Shown here piece by piece: positions 23,947 to 34,680 of a stretch of 64,000 bases of DNA. The position numbers and the translations under genes were made by a program. The notes beneath the pieces were generated by a model, which saw nothing but the letters and a program-made list of their open reading frames with translations, was not told the origin of the DNA and did no database searches. Numbering within the stretch: the stretch's first letter is position 1; every line of letters starts with the position of its first letter. The stretch is from positions 16,741,614 to 16,805,613 of the forward strand of contig NC_134015.1 in assembly GCF_040712315.1 (NCBI RefSeq), written 5' to 3'. This DNA is from Castanea sativa (lineage: Eukaryota; Streptophyta; Magnoliopsida; Fagales; Fagaceae).

Positions 23947-24452
23947 ATAGCCCCTCAAAACTCTAATTTTCGACATCCGAGGAGAAAAATAGGGTTTTGA
24001 TCTGACGAGGATCCACTCCACACACTTTATAAGTGATGGCACGTGTGGAAATCGTTTCGCGTCCCAGAAGATGACACTTGGCGGTTTTATTTTCAAAAAC
24101 GCGCGCATTTATTACTGTAAGTTACTCTTTGTCTCCCACGTTCAACGGTGAGATGGGCATCCAACGGTTCTCATTACTCCACGAAATTTTAGGCGGGACA
24201 GACATAATTTCGAGGCCGCCTTTTCGCACGTCGTGACGCTTCGGGAACCCGCGCCTTCATTTAATTCCTCAGGGGGTAATCCCATCAAGACATCAGCCAT
24301 CATACCTTACTTTGCAGAAAACCGTGGAGATTTGCACACCTTCAACCTTGTAAATTCTTGCTCTTATTCTTAACCTTTTCTCCTCGATAGTTGTCCTCGG
24401 CTATCAATACAAACACTCTCCCTTTTAGAGTTTAGTCTATCGTCTTTCTGTA
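23947..24452. other. Polypurine tract and upstream region of the antisense gene
   Basis: On the minus strand, TTTTGAGGGGCTAT stands directly before the left LTR (plus positions 23947-23960), which is where a polypurine tract for plus-strand priming belongs. The remainder up to 24452 is the 5' flank of the plus-strand antisense gene and probably holds its promoter. CTTTGCAGAAAAC at 24311 could be the acceptor of a leader intron. Confidence 0.6.
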
Positions 24453-27006
24453 ATGGGAAAATTCAAGTGTCTAGTTGATACCGTCGCTGGGATGGAAGGC
24501 TTTAGAGCTAAATACCATATTCCCAGTGACGTAGGGCTAGAATACTGCCCGGCAACAACCGTGGCCGGTTCTAGGAAAGAGGAAGAGGTTATCATCCCTA
24601 TGATAGCCTTCATAGAGGGTGGGATGACCCTTCCAATGAAACCCGTAATGAGGGAATATCTTCGCAACCACCGGTTGTGCCCCGACCAATGCCTTCCAAA
24701 CGTTTTTAGAGTTCTAGGTAGTGTAGATGCTCTAAACGAGCAGATGGGTTTAAACCTCACATGGCACGATGTCGTGTTCCTATATGAGTCCCACAAACTT
24801 TCTAAGGTAGGTTATTATATTAAATCTCGGTCCAGCACCGTTAGGCTAATCTCCTATCTGCCCAAATCAAACAAAGGCATGAAGGACGACTACTTGATCG
24901 TGTCTGGGAACTGGCACGACGGCCTCCACTGCCCAGTTCAGTGGGGGGATCCAGGTGCGACGCCATAGGATTAATCTCCCACAACACAACTTCTCATAAC
25001 ACACACACAGAAATGCGTATTTGTATTTACTTAAATTTGTTAAAAATTTGTGTGAATCTGACCAGGTTTGTCTGTTTTGACGTCTTTTTTGCAGATAAGC
25101 AGCACGTGCGTCCTCGTCTGAGTCACTGTAACGTTGCCGATCTAAACCGAGTACTTCGCTCCGAGGTGTTCGTTAGTGAAGACCTACAACTCCGGGCTGC
25201 TCACCTCATTCTCGGATACACTCCCCTTTCCAAAGACTTCCAGGAGATAGAGGACGCCATTATTGCAGGCGACCGAAGACGAAAGAGGATAAACGTAGCT
25301 CGGCCCCATTTTTTGGACGACCGTGACCTCCCGGACGCTCCTAACACTATTTTGTACAACCGGCCGATAGCAGCAGTCCCCCTCGCCGTGCACTCACAAA
25401 CAACTGTCGTTCCAGAAGAGCAGGTGTCTTCTTCACACACACTTGACGACGAGATAGACCAATTCCATCTCGAAGACACCGAGAGACCTCGCGGGAACCA
25501 GTTTGTGGTACTTTCCGACGAGGAAGAAGAAGCCACCGAGACCTCTGGAATTGCTGGGTTTGTGGTTGCCCTTCCCGAAGACGACGTAGAAGAAGACATG
25601 GGACGAATGGAGGGTCTCCTCACCAACAGGGCTGCCAAAGTTGCAGAGAAGAAGAAAACGGGGACGTCCCAAGTTCCCCCAGCTTTACCTCCTCCTCCTC
25701 CTCCAGCTGAGCCCAAACTACTAGCCGAGGATCCCAAGAAGAAGAGGAAGGGGGATAATGATGGGACGACTAATAAAGACCCCAAGAAGCCCGCCAACAA
25801 CTCCCACCGGCCCAGCAGCAGAAGCCGGACAAGGGCAAGGGCAGAGCCCGTTCAGTTGAACTCGGGGAAATCAGGGATGAGGCTGTAGTGCGCCGAGCAC
25901 CGACCACTTGGTCCCCCGATCTAAGGCCGGGACGGCGCTCCTATCTCTCCCGCGTCCGGTATAAGGGCGGTTCAACAAGGCCATGCCCACCACCTGGCCG
26001 AGGTCTTGGAACGTCCTCTTCTGCTGCCCAAGGACATGGAGACCTTGGAAAAGATGGGCCAGCCACAACTATTCCTCTCTCTAAAAAGAGACTTAGCCCT
26101 GGTAAGTTTTTCTCCTTTTTTTAGGAAGATTCCACTTTTAATATTATTTACAGGTAAGTTTTTTTTTGTTATTCCTAACTCCATCATACTTTGTTACAGG
26201 CTATTCAAGAGGTCTTTGTAGCTGAAAAGTTTATTGAAGACACTCGGAAAGTAGCCAGAACTGAGCTCGAAATAAGGCTGGAGACTGAGAAGTCCTTGGG
26301 CACAGCCCTTGCCGAGAACGAGAAGCTGACCTCGGAGGTAGCAGAGCTGAGGAGAGAGAAAAATGGGGTCGAGTCAAACTTGAAGACCATGAAGACCCAG
26401 ATAGAAGGACAGCGCAAGCTCCTTCGTAAAAGAGATGAAGAGCTCTCCCTAGCTCAAAGGGAGTGCTCGGATCTGAAGAAGCAACTGGCGCTGATGAAGG
26501 AAGAAGCCAGCTCCTTCCAACTCTCTCTTCAAGCTGCCAAGCAGGCAAGTTTCGATGAAGGGGTAGCAACCACCGAGGAGCAGCTGACAGAGGAGTTCGC
26601 AGCTTTATGCCGCGAATACTGTCAAAAAGTATGGGGGGAAGCTTTAAACGTAGCAGGAGTTCCTCAATCTTCGGATTTGAGGAAGTCCGAGAACGTTTGG
26701 CTTCCCCTAGAAATACAGGAGATTGAAGAGGCTCCTGCTGCTACTCCTACCCCTGAGACAACTCTTCCTGCCCCACCTCCGATGGTCCCACAGCAAATTC
26801 TTGATCCTACAGAGCCTTCTGGTTCCAATAAAGAGAAGGAAGGAGGAGTAGATGCAGAGAAGGACTTGAGCCAGACAGTGGAACCCATCGTCCTTTCAAC
26901 AAAGACAGCGGATAAAGGAAAGCAGGTGATGACTCCTTTTGAGCTGGAGTTGAGAAAGACCGAGGGCACTAGTACCTCTCAGCAAGATCCTCCTCCAACA
27001 GCTTAG
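24453..27006 (+). CDS. Spliced antisense gene of the Tat element (putative gypsy-type transposon protein)
   Basis: It reads opposite to gag-pol. Exon 1 is 24453-24954; intron 24955-25094 (GTGCG...TTTTGCAG); exon 2 is 25095-26101; intron 26102-26199 (GTAAG...TTACAG); exon 3 is 26200-27006, ending TAG. Exon 1 joins exon 2 in frame as WGDPDKQHVRPRL, and exon 2 joins exon 3 as KRDLALAIQEVF. Residues 1-170 (HIPSDVGLEYCP, MTLPMKPVMREYLRNHRLCP) resemble the plant 'putative gypsy type transposon' domain (PF04195-like). Residues about 290-400 are acidic and proline-rich, and exon 3 opens with a long coiled coil (about 100 residues of Leu/Glu/Lys heptads). One frame break lies in exon 2 between 25888 and 26006, so this copy may not give full-length protein. 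Molecular function is unknown; a structural or regulatory role is only a guess. Confidence 0.8.
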
Positions 27007-27570
27007 GACTTAGCTTAGGGCTTCTCCTTTTCCTTTATTTTTTTTTTTTTTGAATTATATGTAATGCATACTCAATTGATTAATGAAGAACGATTTCGTT
27101 TACTTTTCACTTGAATTGTCTCTGTTTCTACTTTACTCTTTTTCGTACTTATTACAAAAGTTTCCCATTAAGTCATATCAAAAGTTTCTCAGAGTATAAA
27201 AATCTAACTCCAAGGATGGCACAATCATAACTTCCACATAATCATGCGTATATTACTAAAGATTTAATACAAGGTGACATAGTTAATACGTTTGAACAAT
27301 GCCTTGATTAAAAAGGAAAGAGGACTTCATGTAACGATTAAGCCCTTATAATGCATAACACTGTTTCTAGTAGGATGCAAGATCCGAGGACCATTCCTTA
27401 CACAAAATTGCTTAACACTTGAAGATATGAAACTTAAGGTCCGAGTTTAATAAACAGTAACGTATTAACATCCAGACATAATCAGAAGTTAACTTTAATC
27501 AAAGTTATAGTCCGAAGACAAATCTTAAGCAATCTTTCGTTTAATTCTTAAAAATTGTAACTGTAAGTGT
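27007..27570. other. 3' region of antisense gene and decayed array units
   Basis: A poly(T) run at 27040-27051 and a T-rich tail follow the stop. From about 27380 degenerate units of the neighbouring array appear (GATCCGAGGACC at 27391, GGTCCGAG near 27438, AGTCCGAAGAC near 27509). Confidence 0.6.
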
Positions 27571-28318
27571 TAATTTTCCCAAAGTAGGAGGTCCGAGGAC
27601 CCGGCATAACTAAGGTTCTGTTTAACAAATGACAAGACATCAATTTCCACAAGGTTTGTGGTCCGAGGACAGCACTTAACCAAGTTTCGTTTGATTCTTT
27701 AGAACAAGAACTTCAAATGTTAATTTTCCCAAAGTAGGAGGTCCGAGGACCCGCATAACTAAGGTTCGTTTAACAAATGACAAGACATCAATTTCCAGAC
27801 TGTTTGTGGTCCGAGGACAGCACTTAACTAAGTTTCTGTTTTATTCTTTATAACTGTAACTTCAACTGTTAATTTCCCCAAAGTAGGAGGTCCGAGGACG
27901 CGGCATAACTAAGGTTCTGTTTAACAAATGACAAGACATCAATTTCCACAAGGTTTGTGGTCCGAGGACAAGACTTAACCAAGTTTCGTTTGATTCTTTA
28001 GAACGTAACTTCAAATGTTAATTTTCCCAAAGTAGGAGGTCCGAGGACCCGCATAACTAAGGTTCTCGTTTAACAAATGACAAGACATCAATTTCCACAA
28101 GGTTTGTGGTCCGAGGACAAGCACTTAACCAAGTTTCTCGTTTGATTCTTTAGAACGTAACTTCAAATGTTAATTTTCCCAAAGTAGGAGGTCCGAGGAC
28201 CCGCATAACTAAGGTTCTGTTTAACAAATGACAAGACATCAATTTCCACAAGGTTTGTGGTCCGAGGACAAAGACTTAACCAAGTTTTCGTTTGATTCTT
28301 TAGAATTGTTACTTCAAA
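27571..28318. repeat. About 150-bp tandem array with GTCC-GA-GGAC, five units
   Basis: Units begin TAATTTTCCC (TAATTTCCCC in the third) at 27571, 27721, 27870, 28019 and 28171, a period of 149-152 bases. Each unit consists of two related half-units, each with one GTCCGAGGAC. The ten copies start at 27591, 27661, 27740, 27809, 27890, 27960, 28039, 28109, 28191 and 28260. GTCC and GGAC are inverted arms around GA, i.e. dyad symmetry. Tandem repeats between integrase and the 3' LTR are typical of Tat elements. Confidence 0.9.
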
Positions 28319-28397
28319 AATCGAGCTACTCATAACTTTGAAATATTAATTGACAAAAACTCATTTTCATTAATAATAATACGTTTTAAGATTATTT

Positions 28398-29610
28398 ACA
28401 TTCCATGGACGTGGTACAATTCTTTCGTCTAGGTCAACTAGCCGATACGACCCTATGCCTCGCTATTGAAACAATGCGATAGGACCTTCCCGGTTAGGTC
28501 CTAGCTTACCCCAAGCCGGGTTTTTAGAAGTGCCAACAACTTTCCTTAACACAAGATCACCGGCGCAAGTGGCCTTAGCTTCACGTGGGCATCATGTCCT
28601 TGTCTTAGCTTCTTGGCGATAATAAGCCATTTGGACCATAGGCACCTCACGCCGTTCTTCAAGTAAATCAAGATCTCTCTAGAAGTTCCTTGTTATTCTC
28701 TGGACTAAAAGAACTTGTCTTTAGAGTAGGAAATCCAGACTCCAATGGTATCACCGCCTCGGCTCCATAAGTCATAGAGAATGGCGTTTCTCCAGTGGAC
28801 CTGCGCGGAGTGGTCCGATACGTCCACTGGTCATGAGGGAGCTCTTCTACCCATCTCGCCTTTCGCATCATCCAACCTCTTCTTGAGCCCGTTGACTATG
28901 ACCTTGTTAACGGCCTCGGCCTGTCCATTTTCTCGAGGATAAGCCGGGGCAGAGTATCTATTTGTGATGCCCATGTCACCACGATCGCCTAAAGGCGTTG
29001 TCGTCAAATTGAACGCCATTGTCGAGATAAGAGTATGCGGATATACCAAATCTAGTAACAATATTCTTCCATATAAACTTCTTGGAATCAACATCTCGGA
29101 TATTGGCTAAGGGCTCGCTTCAACCCATTTAGTGAAGTAGTCCGTCCTACGAGCGATCATCTTTTGTTTCCGGCGGCTCTCGGGAATGGCCCTACAATGT
29201 CCAAGCCCCATTGTGCGAAAGGCCAAGGTCGGGAGAGAGGGTTAAGAACCCCTCCGAGGTTGGTGGATATTAGGGGCGAACCTCGACATTGATCACATTT
29301 TACGGCATAGTCCCGAGCCTCCCTCTGCATATTGGGCCACCAATAACCCTGAGTCAGGGCTCTATGGGCTAAGGACCTTCCCCCGTGTGACTCCCACAAA
29401 TTCCTTCATGCAATTCCTCCAGTAATGATTCTGTTGATTCAGGGTGTACACACAACAAATACGGTCCTGAAAAGGATCGTTTGTATAACTTCTGGTCCTC
29501 GGACAACCAGAAACGCGGCGCCTTTCGACGTACCTTTTCTGCTTTGACCTTGTCTTCAGGAAGGATGTCATTTTTAAGAAAAGATACGATCGAATCCATC
29601 CAAACTAGGA
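28398..29610 (-). pseudogene. Integrase of the Tat element, frame-broken
   Basis: On the minus strand: the HHCC zinc-binding region near 29430-29270 (HRALTQGYWWPNMQREA, then KCDQC), the catalytic core start WGLDIVGPFPRAAGNKR near 29210-29160, the second-Asp region DNGVQFDDN near 29000, the Glu region [20 protein letters not shown] near 28920-28860, and a C-terminal GPN.EGPYRI near 28490. Integrase inserts the cDNA in the nucleus. At least four frame shifts split these parts, so no functional enzyme is expected from this copy. Confidence 0.9.
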
Positions 29611-29639
29611 CCGAGGCCTTATTAGATGGATGCGAGGTG

Positions 29640-30164
29640 CATTAGCAGTTACAAGAGAAGGTTCTACCAGATCCTCAACGAGAACAACCCTTGGTAGACC
29701 TTGAGCCGAGGATGTGGCCAATGTAGCCAAAGAATCTGCATGAGTGTTTCCACTGCTAGAGACATGAGCTAAGGCAAAGGAGTCGAATTCAGCTCGGTGT
29801 CGTTTAACCTGGGCCTAATAGTCCTGCATTCTGGGGTCTCTAGCCTCCATGGTCCCCATGTCTTGGCCGTCCACTTACAGAGAGTCCGAGAACACATGGA
29901 TTTCCTTGCCACCCATCTTATGTACCATTCGCATGCCTACCAAGGCGCTTCATACTCGGCCTCATTATTAGTAGCCGAGAAGGCCAATCTCAAAGATTTT
30001 TCAAAGACAATCCCTTCAGGGGACATTAGAACAAGTCCAACCCCAGACCCTTTATGAGTAGCAGCCCCATCCACATAAACTTTCCAAGCCGAGGGCGATA
30101 CGGCTGTGATCACACCAACTGATTTTTCACCCATGTGTGCTTCCTTTGAATTTTCTTCTAACAA
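29640..30164 (-). pseudogene. Second (archaeal-type) RNase H domain
   Basis: WKVYVDGAATHKGSGVGLVL, then PEGIVFEKSLRL and NNEAEYEA, shows the D...E pattern of a second RNase H domain placed between the normal RNase H and integrase. This dual arrangement is a known mark of the Tat and Athila lineages and supports the Tat call. The frame is lost after EAPW (29937); further pieces continue left in other frames towards integrase. Confidence 0.85.
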
Positions 30165-30229
30165 TGGTTCGGTAAACTCGCCACCAAATCGGCGAGGACC
30201 TGCCGCTGCGAAGTGCGAGGCTTGTATTT

Positions 30230-31650
30230 AACATCAAAGGCTCCTAAAATGGTTCCCCATTTTTTCCACACGCGAATAATCAACTACGCAACACGGCCTT
30301 AAGCGGCGGCAACCTGGGTCAAAACAACCCTTTGTATGAGATTGGAAATAATGAGGAAGTTTGCGCGTGGCGTGGACTACAGCCAGAAGTGCTTTTTCCA
30401 AGGGCAGATAGTGCACCTCGGCCTCATTCAAGGACTTACTAACATAGTAGATCGGCCTCTGCACTCCATTTTCATTCCTTATAAGGACTAGGCTCACCGC
30501 ATGAATAGCCACGGCCAGATAAGCGAATAAAACCTCGTCCACCTCAGGGCGAGATAAAATGGGCGGGCGAGAAAGATATTGCTTAAGCTGTTGGAAAGCT
30601 GACTCACAATCCTCAGTCCATTGAAACCCTTTCCACTTGTTCAACAACTGAAAGAAAGGACGGCACCGGTCAGCTGACCGAGAAATAAATCTATTCAGCG
30701 CAGCAATCATTCCGGTCAATTTTTGAATCTCTTTTGGGTTCCGAGGCGGCTGCAAATTCTGAATAGCCTTAACTGCCTTTGGGTTTACCTCTATCCCCCT
30801 ATGAGTAATCATATATCCTAAGAATTTTCCAGACCCCACACCAAAAGAACATTTGGAGGCGTTAAGGCGCAACCTATATTTCCTTAATATCTAGAAGGTG
30901 TTGGCCAAATCTGTCATGTGCGAAGGCACTGTCTTACTCTTCACCACCATGTCATCCACGTATACTTCTATGGTTTTCCCCAGTTGTTGTTCGAACATTC
31001 GGGTCATCATTCTTTGGTAAGTAGCCCCAGCATTTTTTAACCCAAATGGCATGACCTTATAATGATAATTCCCGGTTGGAGTAATGAAAGCAGTCTTCTC
31101 CTGATCCTCTAACGCCAAGGGAATTTGATGGTAACCCTGGAAGGCGTCCAAGAAACTCATCCGAGGATGTCCAACAGTATCTACCGACCGTTGATCAATC
31201 CGTGGCATTGGAAACGAATCTTTAGGACAGGCCTTATTCGATCAAGTAAAATCTACACACACTCTCCACTCGCCGTTCTTCTTTTTAACAACAACAAGTA
31301 TGAGCCAACCACTCGGGTAGAAAACTTCTTTGATAGCCCCCGCCCTTTTGAGTTTAAGAACTTCCTCTTTCACGACTTCGAATGCTCTCTGGGAAGATCG
31401 CCGAGGTGGTGCCTCCTCGGAACAATGGCGGGATTGACGTTTAAACGATGACAAATAAAGTTCGGATCTACGCCCGGAGCCTCATAGGGGTCCCACGCGA
31501 AAACATCTAAATTGTCTTTCGAAATTTCACTAACTCCATCTTCTCTTGGTGTGGCAAAAGTATGCCAACTTGGAAGAATCTCTCTCGGATCATCCGTTAT
31601 TACAAACTTCTCTAACTCCTCACAAATAGCCTCATCTTCCGTCATCGCTC
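30230..31650 (-). pseudogene. Reverse transcriptase - RNase H of the Tat element
   Basis: Read leftwards: a linker with EILPSWHTFATPREDGVSE and LDVFAWDPYEAPGVDP; RT fingers PSGWLILVVVKKKNGEWRVC; palm MSFLDAFQGYHQIPLAL; catalytic YVDDMVVKS near 30960; thumb FGVGSGKFLGYMITHRGIEV; and the RNase H-like RPIYYVSKSLNEAEVHYLPL. The enzyme copies element RNA into cDNA in cytoplasmic particles. Breaks: a stop just after CVDFT (31242), a shift near 30890 and loss of frame after about 30300. Still the best preserved part of pol. Confidence 0.92.
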
Positions 31651-31659
31651 CGGGCGCCT

Positions 31660-32300
31660 CCGAAGCCGTTAATTGCTACGACTCCCGGATGGGCAAGGTT
31701 GATGACTCAATTTCGGCCCGACGAAGCACCGCAGCCGATATGCATTGCCTAGCCACTACTCGACGCCAAGGATTTCCTCAACATGCTCCCCCGAGGGGAA
31801 TTTCACTTTAACATGTAAGGTAGAAGAGACAACTCCCAAAGCGTGCGGCCACGGCCCGGCGAGAATGGTGTATATGGGGAGTACGCGTCAACCACAATGA
31901 AATCTACCTCAACCGTTTTCGTGCCTGGATTGAACGGGTAAAACTGATCCTGTCCCTTCGCACAACGGCTCGCCCTTCAAAGCTTATAAGAGGTGAGTCA
32001 TAAGGAGTTAAATCTTCCAACTCCAACCTTAGCCCTTAAATAGATCGGGTACATGATATTCGCACCACGCCACGATCTATCATCACCCTCTTCACGTCAT
32101 AATTCCCTATCCCGAGGGTAACCACAAGAGCATCGTCATGGGCCGAATAGTCCCTACTTTATCCTCATCGGAGAAACCCAAGACGGGTAAAGTGCTCTTT
32201 AATCTCTTCGGCCTGCTACCCACATCCTCGGCCCGCGGATGGGAAACCGCCATAACCCTAGTGGGACTGAGCCGGTCCTACCAGTGCGGCGAAGATGACA
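31660..32300 (-). pseudogene. Aspartic protease region of the Tat element
   Basis: Minus-strand translation in mixed frames gives KRVMIDRG near 32100-32070, the Tat-type protease motif that usually reads VDRGSSADI. LTPYDSPLISFEGRAVV (about 32012-31965) and HVKVKFPSGE-like remnants (about 31820-31790) follow. The protease matures gag-pol. Several frame breaks prevent a continuous product. Confidence 0.7.
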
Positions 32301-32309
32301 TTAATCGTT

Positions 32310-33690
32310 CCCAATGCTTGGTCGAGATGAACCTGTTCCTACGGTTGTTTGAACCAACTTGACCGACTCCGCCCGGTGGGGACACAAGTGCCGCTTTAAC
32401 TTTCCCTCACCGACGAGCCGCTCTAGATGATTCCACAGGTCCGGACGGTTCTCGGTAGTGTGGCCCACATCCCGATGGTACCGACGTAAAAGGTTTTGAT
32501 TTCTTCTCGCGGGGTCCCCCGCCATCTTGCCGGCCATCTCAGAAGGGCTCTTTACGAACTTTTTCTAACAACCTGATGCACCGAGTTCTCGAACACGAGT
32601 ATTTACGACTGGGGTGTTGCCGAGCCGGATTGTCCGAAGTAATCCCTCCTCGGCTTGTTGTCGTGATATCTGTCCGACACGAAATCCCTTCTCCTACGGG
32701 ATAACCTTCTCCTTTCCTTTTCCCTCGCCTGCCGGTCTTCCTCTACCCTTTTATATTCATCAATACGATCCATAAGACGGCGTACGCGCGGACGGGCTTT
32801 TTCGTCAAGGACTTTCTTAGGTCGTGATCGGTAGGGAGGCCTACCTTAAAGGTATTAAGCGCCACCTCATCAAAGTCGCCGTCTATTTCATTAAACATCT
32901 CCCGCATCTGTCGGAGTATGCTTTCGGTGTCTCCCTTCCTTCATGACCATGGATAGCAACGAGTCCAAGTGGCCGAGGGACTCTACTACAAGTAATGAAC
33001 CGCGAAGCAAATGCCCTAGTTAGTTCCCCAAACGAGCCCACGAGACCCCGATTTGAGACCGTTAAACCATCTCGTAGCCACGAGGTCCCAAGCCGGAGGG
33101 GAAGACTTTACACATCAAAGTCTCGTTGTGAGAGTGCTGCCATCCTGCGGTTGAGTCGACTCACGTGCTCCACCGGATCGATCCGGCCATTATAGATGGT
33201 AAAGGTGGGCTGGGTGAACCTCTGGGAAGCCTCCCCTCAATCCTCCGTGAAAACGGAGATTTAGAGAGTTGGTGCAACGCCCTACTCATGGTATCGTTGC
33301 CTAAGCCCCTAGAACGAAGCTTCTTACGTCCGCGAGTTGATTGGTCGTCCTCCTCACCGGAGGATGTTGCGCTAGTGGGGGAATATGACCTTGAGCTGTA
33401 GCCAACTCCCCTATCCTTCTCGAGGAAGAACTAGATGAGGACGGGGAAACCTTACGTTTAGCACGGCGTAACTTCCTCTTCAAACGATTAATTTCCTTCG
33501 CATGGATTTAGAGCCCTCATCGTGGGTAGTGCTACCCCCTCCGAGTATGGCTAGCCCCTGGATATTACGTATGGACGCTTCCCTCACGATCCCTACGATG
33601 TTCAAGACGTTCGAAATGATCTTCCGTTGTGATCCTTGTGACTACCATGGTGAGAGCCTAAGCCCGCCATAATATCCCTACTACTTCTAG
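32310..33690 (-). pseudogene. Gag of the Tat element, frame-broken
   Basis: Minus-strand pieces: a Ser/Arg-rich N-terminal part near 33480-33300, capsid-like FTIYNGRIDPVEHVSRLN and RWFNGLKS near 33200-33030, MREMFNEIDGDFDEVALNTF with KVGLPTDHDLRKSLTKKP near 32910-32800, and a worn zinc-knuckle-like RRYHRDVGHTTENRPDLW near 32490, whose usual cysteines are Arg. Many frame shifts separate the parts. Gag would form the cytoplasmic particle. Confidence 0.85.
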
Positions 33691-33694
33691 ACTA

Positions 33695-33715
33695 GGTCCC
33701 CACGAGACGGCGCCA
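33695..33715 (-). other. Primer-binding site of the Tat element
   Basis: On the minus strand TGGCGCCGTCTCGTGGGGA starts two bases inside the right LTR (spacer AT, 33716-33717). TGGCGCC-type sites complementary to a tRNA 3' end are usual for Tat elements. Which tRNA primes (Asp or Arg) cannot be settled by eye. Confidence 0.8.
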
Positions 33716-33717
33716 AT

Positions 33718-34468
33718 TGTAAGCGCACAATTGCACACGGACCCAAGAACAAGTTATGGGCTCGGGCCCAATGAGCCTTAAACAATAAGAATTTTTAGAG
33801 TGTGGGCTTGAAACCCAGGTTAGAAGTGAGTGAGGATTAAATGACAAATTCAAGATTGCAAGTATTTGGAAACAGCAAGGAGTAATGTAAATAGGTCTCC
33901 TCGGACGTAAGCCGAGAGCTGTTCTTATATTATCTCTCTTTCTTTGTCTTTTTTCTTTTTAGGTTACAAAAAGTCCATCCTCATTTCTGTTCCAGGTCCT
34001 TCCTTAAATACTCTTCTTTTTAATACTTTATACACGTGTTGCCCCAACTCCTCCCTTAGCCTAGATATTTCTTTTCTTAGTGCCTTTGAACAGTAACTAG
34101 AAGTTTCCCTTCCACTGTTCAAGTGTCACCTCCCCATTAATGCGGCCAGGGTGGTAGGTGCAGGGTCTTTAATGTGGAGGTAGCAGCCTTTACCTTTGAC
34201 ACTTTCCCAACATCGGTGCTTCTAGGACATTCAAGGGTTCACCCCCTTTAACCACTGGTCTTGACCGTGTCATTCCCTAACCCGTACCATGAAGTCCGGG
34301 TTCTGCGAGGTGTCAGTCCGAGGGAAAAACATCCTCGGCTGGATCCTCGGATCCTCGGCGTATGGGCCGACCTAAAGTACCAACAAGCCCTAAACCCAAG
34401 AGCAGGTCGGCCTTCCTCAGCAAGGCCCAACGGCCCTTATCCCTATTAAGATCTTTTTACTCCCCACA
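33718..34468 (-). repeat. Right LTR (5' LTR of the element), 751 bp
   Basis: Full-length partner of 23198-23946. Because the element reads leftwards, this copy carries the promoter that would transcribe gag-pol. The right-hand target duplication ATGAT follows at 34469-34473. Confidence 0.95.
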
Positions 34469-34473
34469 ATGAT

Positions 34474-34680
34474 GGTGACACAACAATTTGTAAGACCTAT
34501 ATAATAAAATTTGTAATATTTGTAATATTACATTTTTTTTTAATAATACTTATATAATAAATTTTGTAATATTTATAACATCATTCATTTTTTTTCACTT
34601 CTTAAAAGTAGAGGTTTTTTTTTTTTTTTTTTAAGTTATGCTTTGTTAGTGCCCTACATGGGAATGTTTCTAAGGCAAAA
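34474..34680. other. AT-rich spacer
   Basis: TTTGTAATATT motifs repeat and a poly(T) run lies at 34617-34632. Nothing else was seen. Confidence 0.5.

Larger units (their letters stand above)
23198..34468 (-). mobile_element. Complete Ty3/gypsy LTR retrotransposon, Tat type (11.3 kb)
   Basis: It is bounded by TGTAAGCG...CCCCACA LTRs and flanked by ATGAT at 23193-23197 and 34469-34473, a perfect 5-bp target duplication. Coding order on the minus strand, from the right LTR, is gag, protease, reverse transcriptase, RNase H, a second archaeal-type RNase H, integrase, a tandem repeat array, then a gene on the opposite strand before the left LTR. The second RNase H, the antisense extra gene and 3' tandem repeats are the known hallmarks of the Tat lineage (as in Grande). 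The LTRs are nearly identical, so the insertion is young, yet gag-pol is full of frame breaks. Confidence 0.95.

Noticed and set aside
25201..25800. Minus-strand open frame of 199 codons rich in Ser and Gly
   Set aside because: It mirrors exon 2 of the antisense Tat gene, and its low-complexity Ser/Gly composition is explained by the acidic and proline codons on the other strand.
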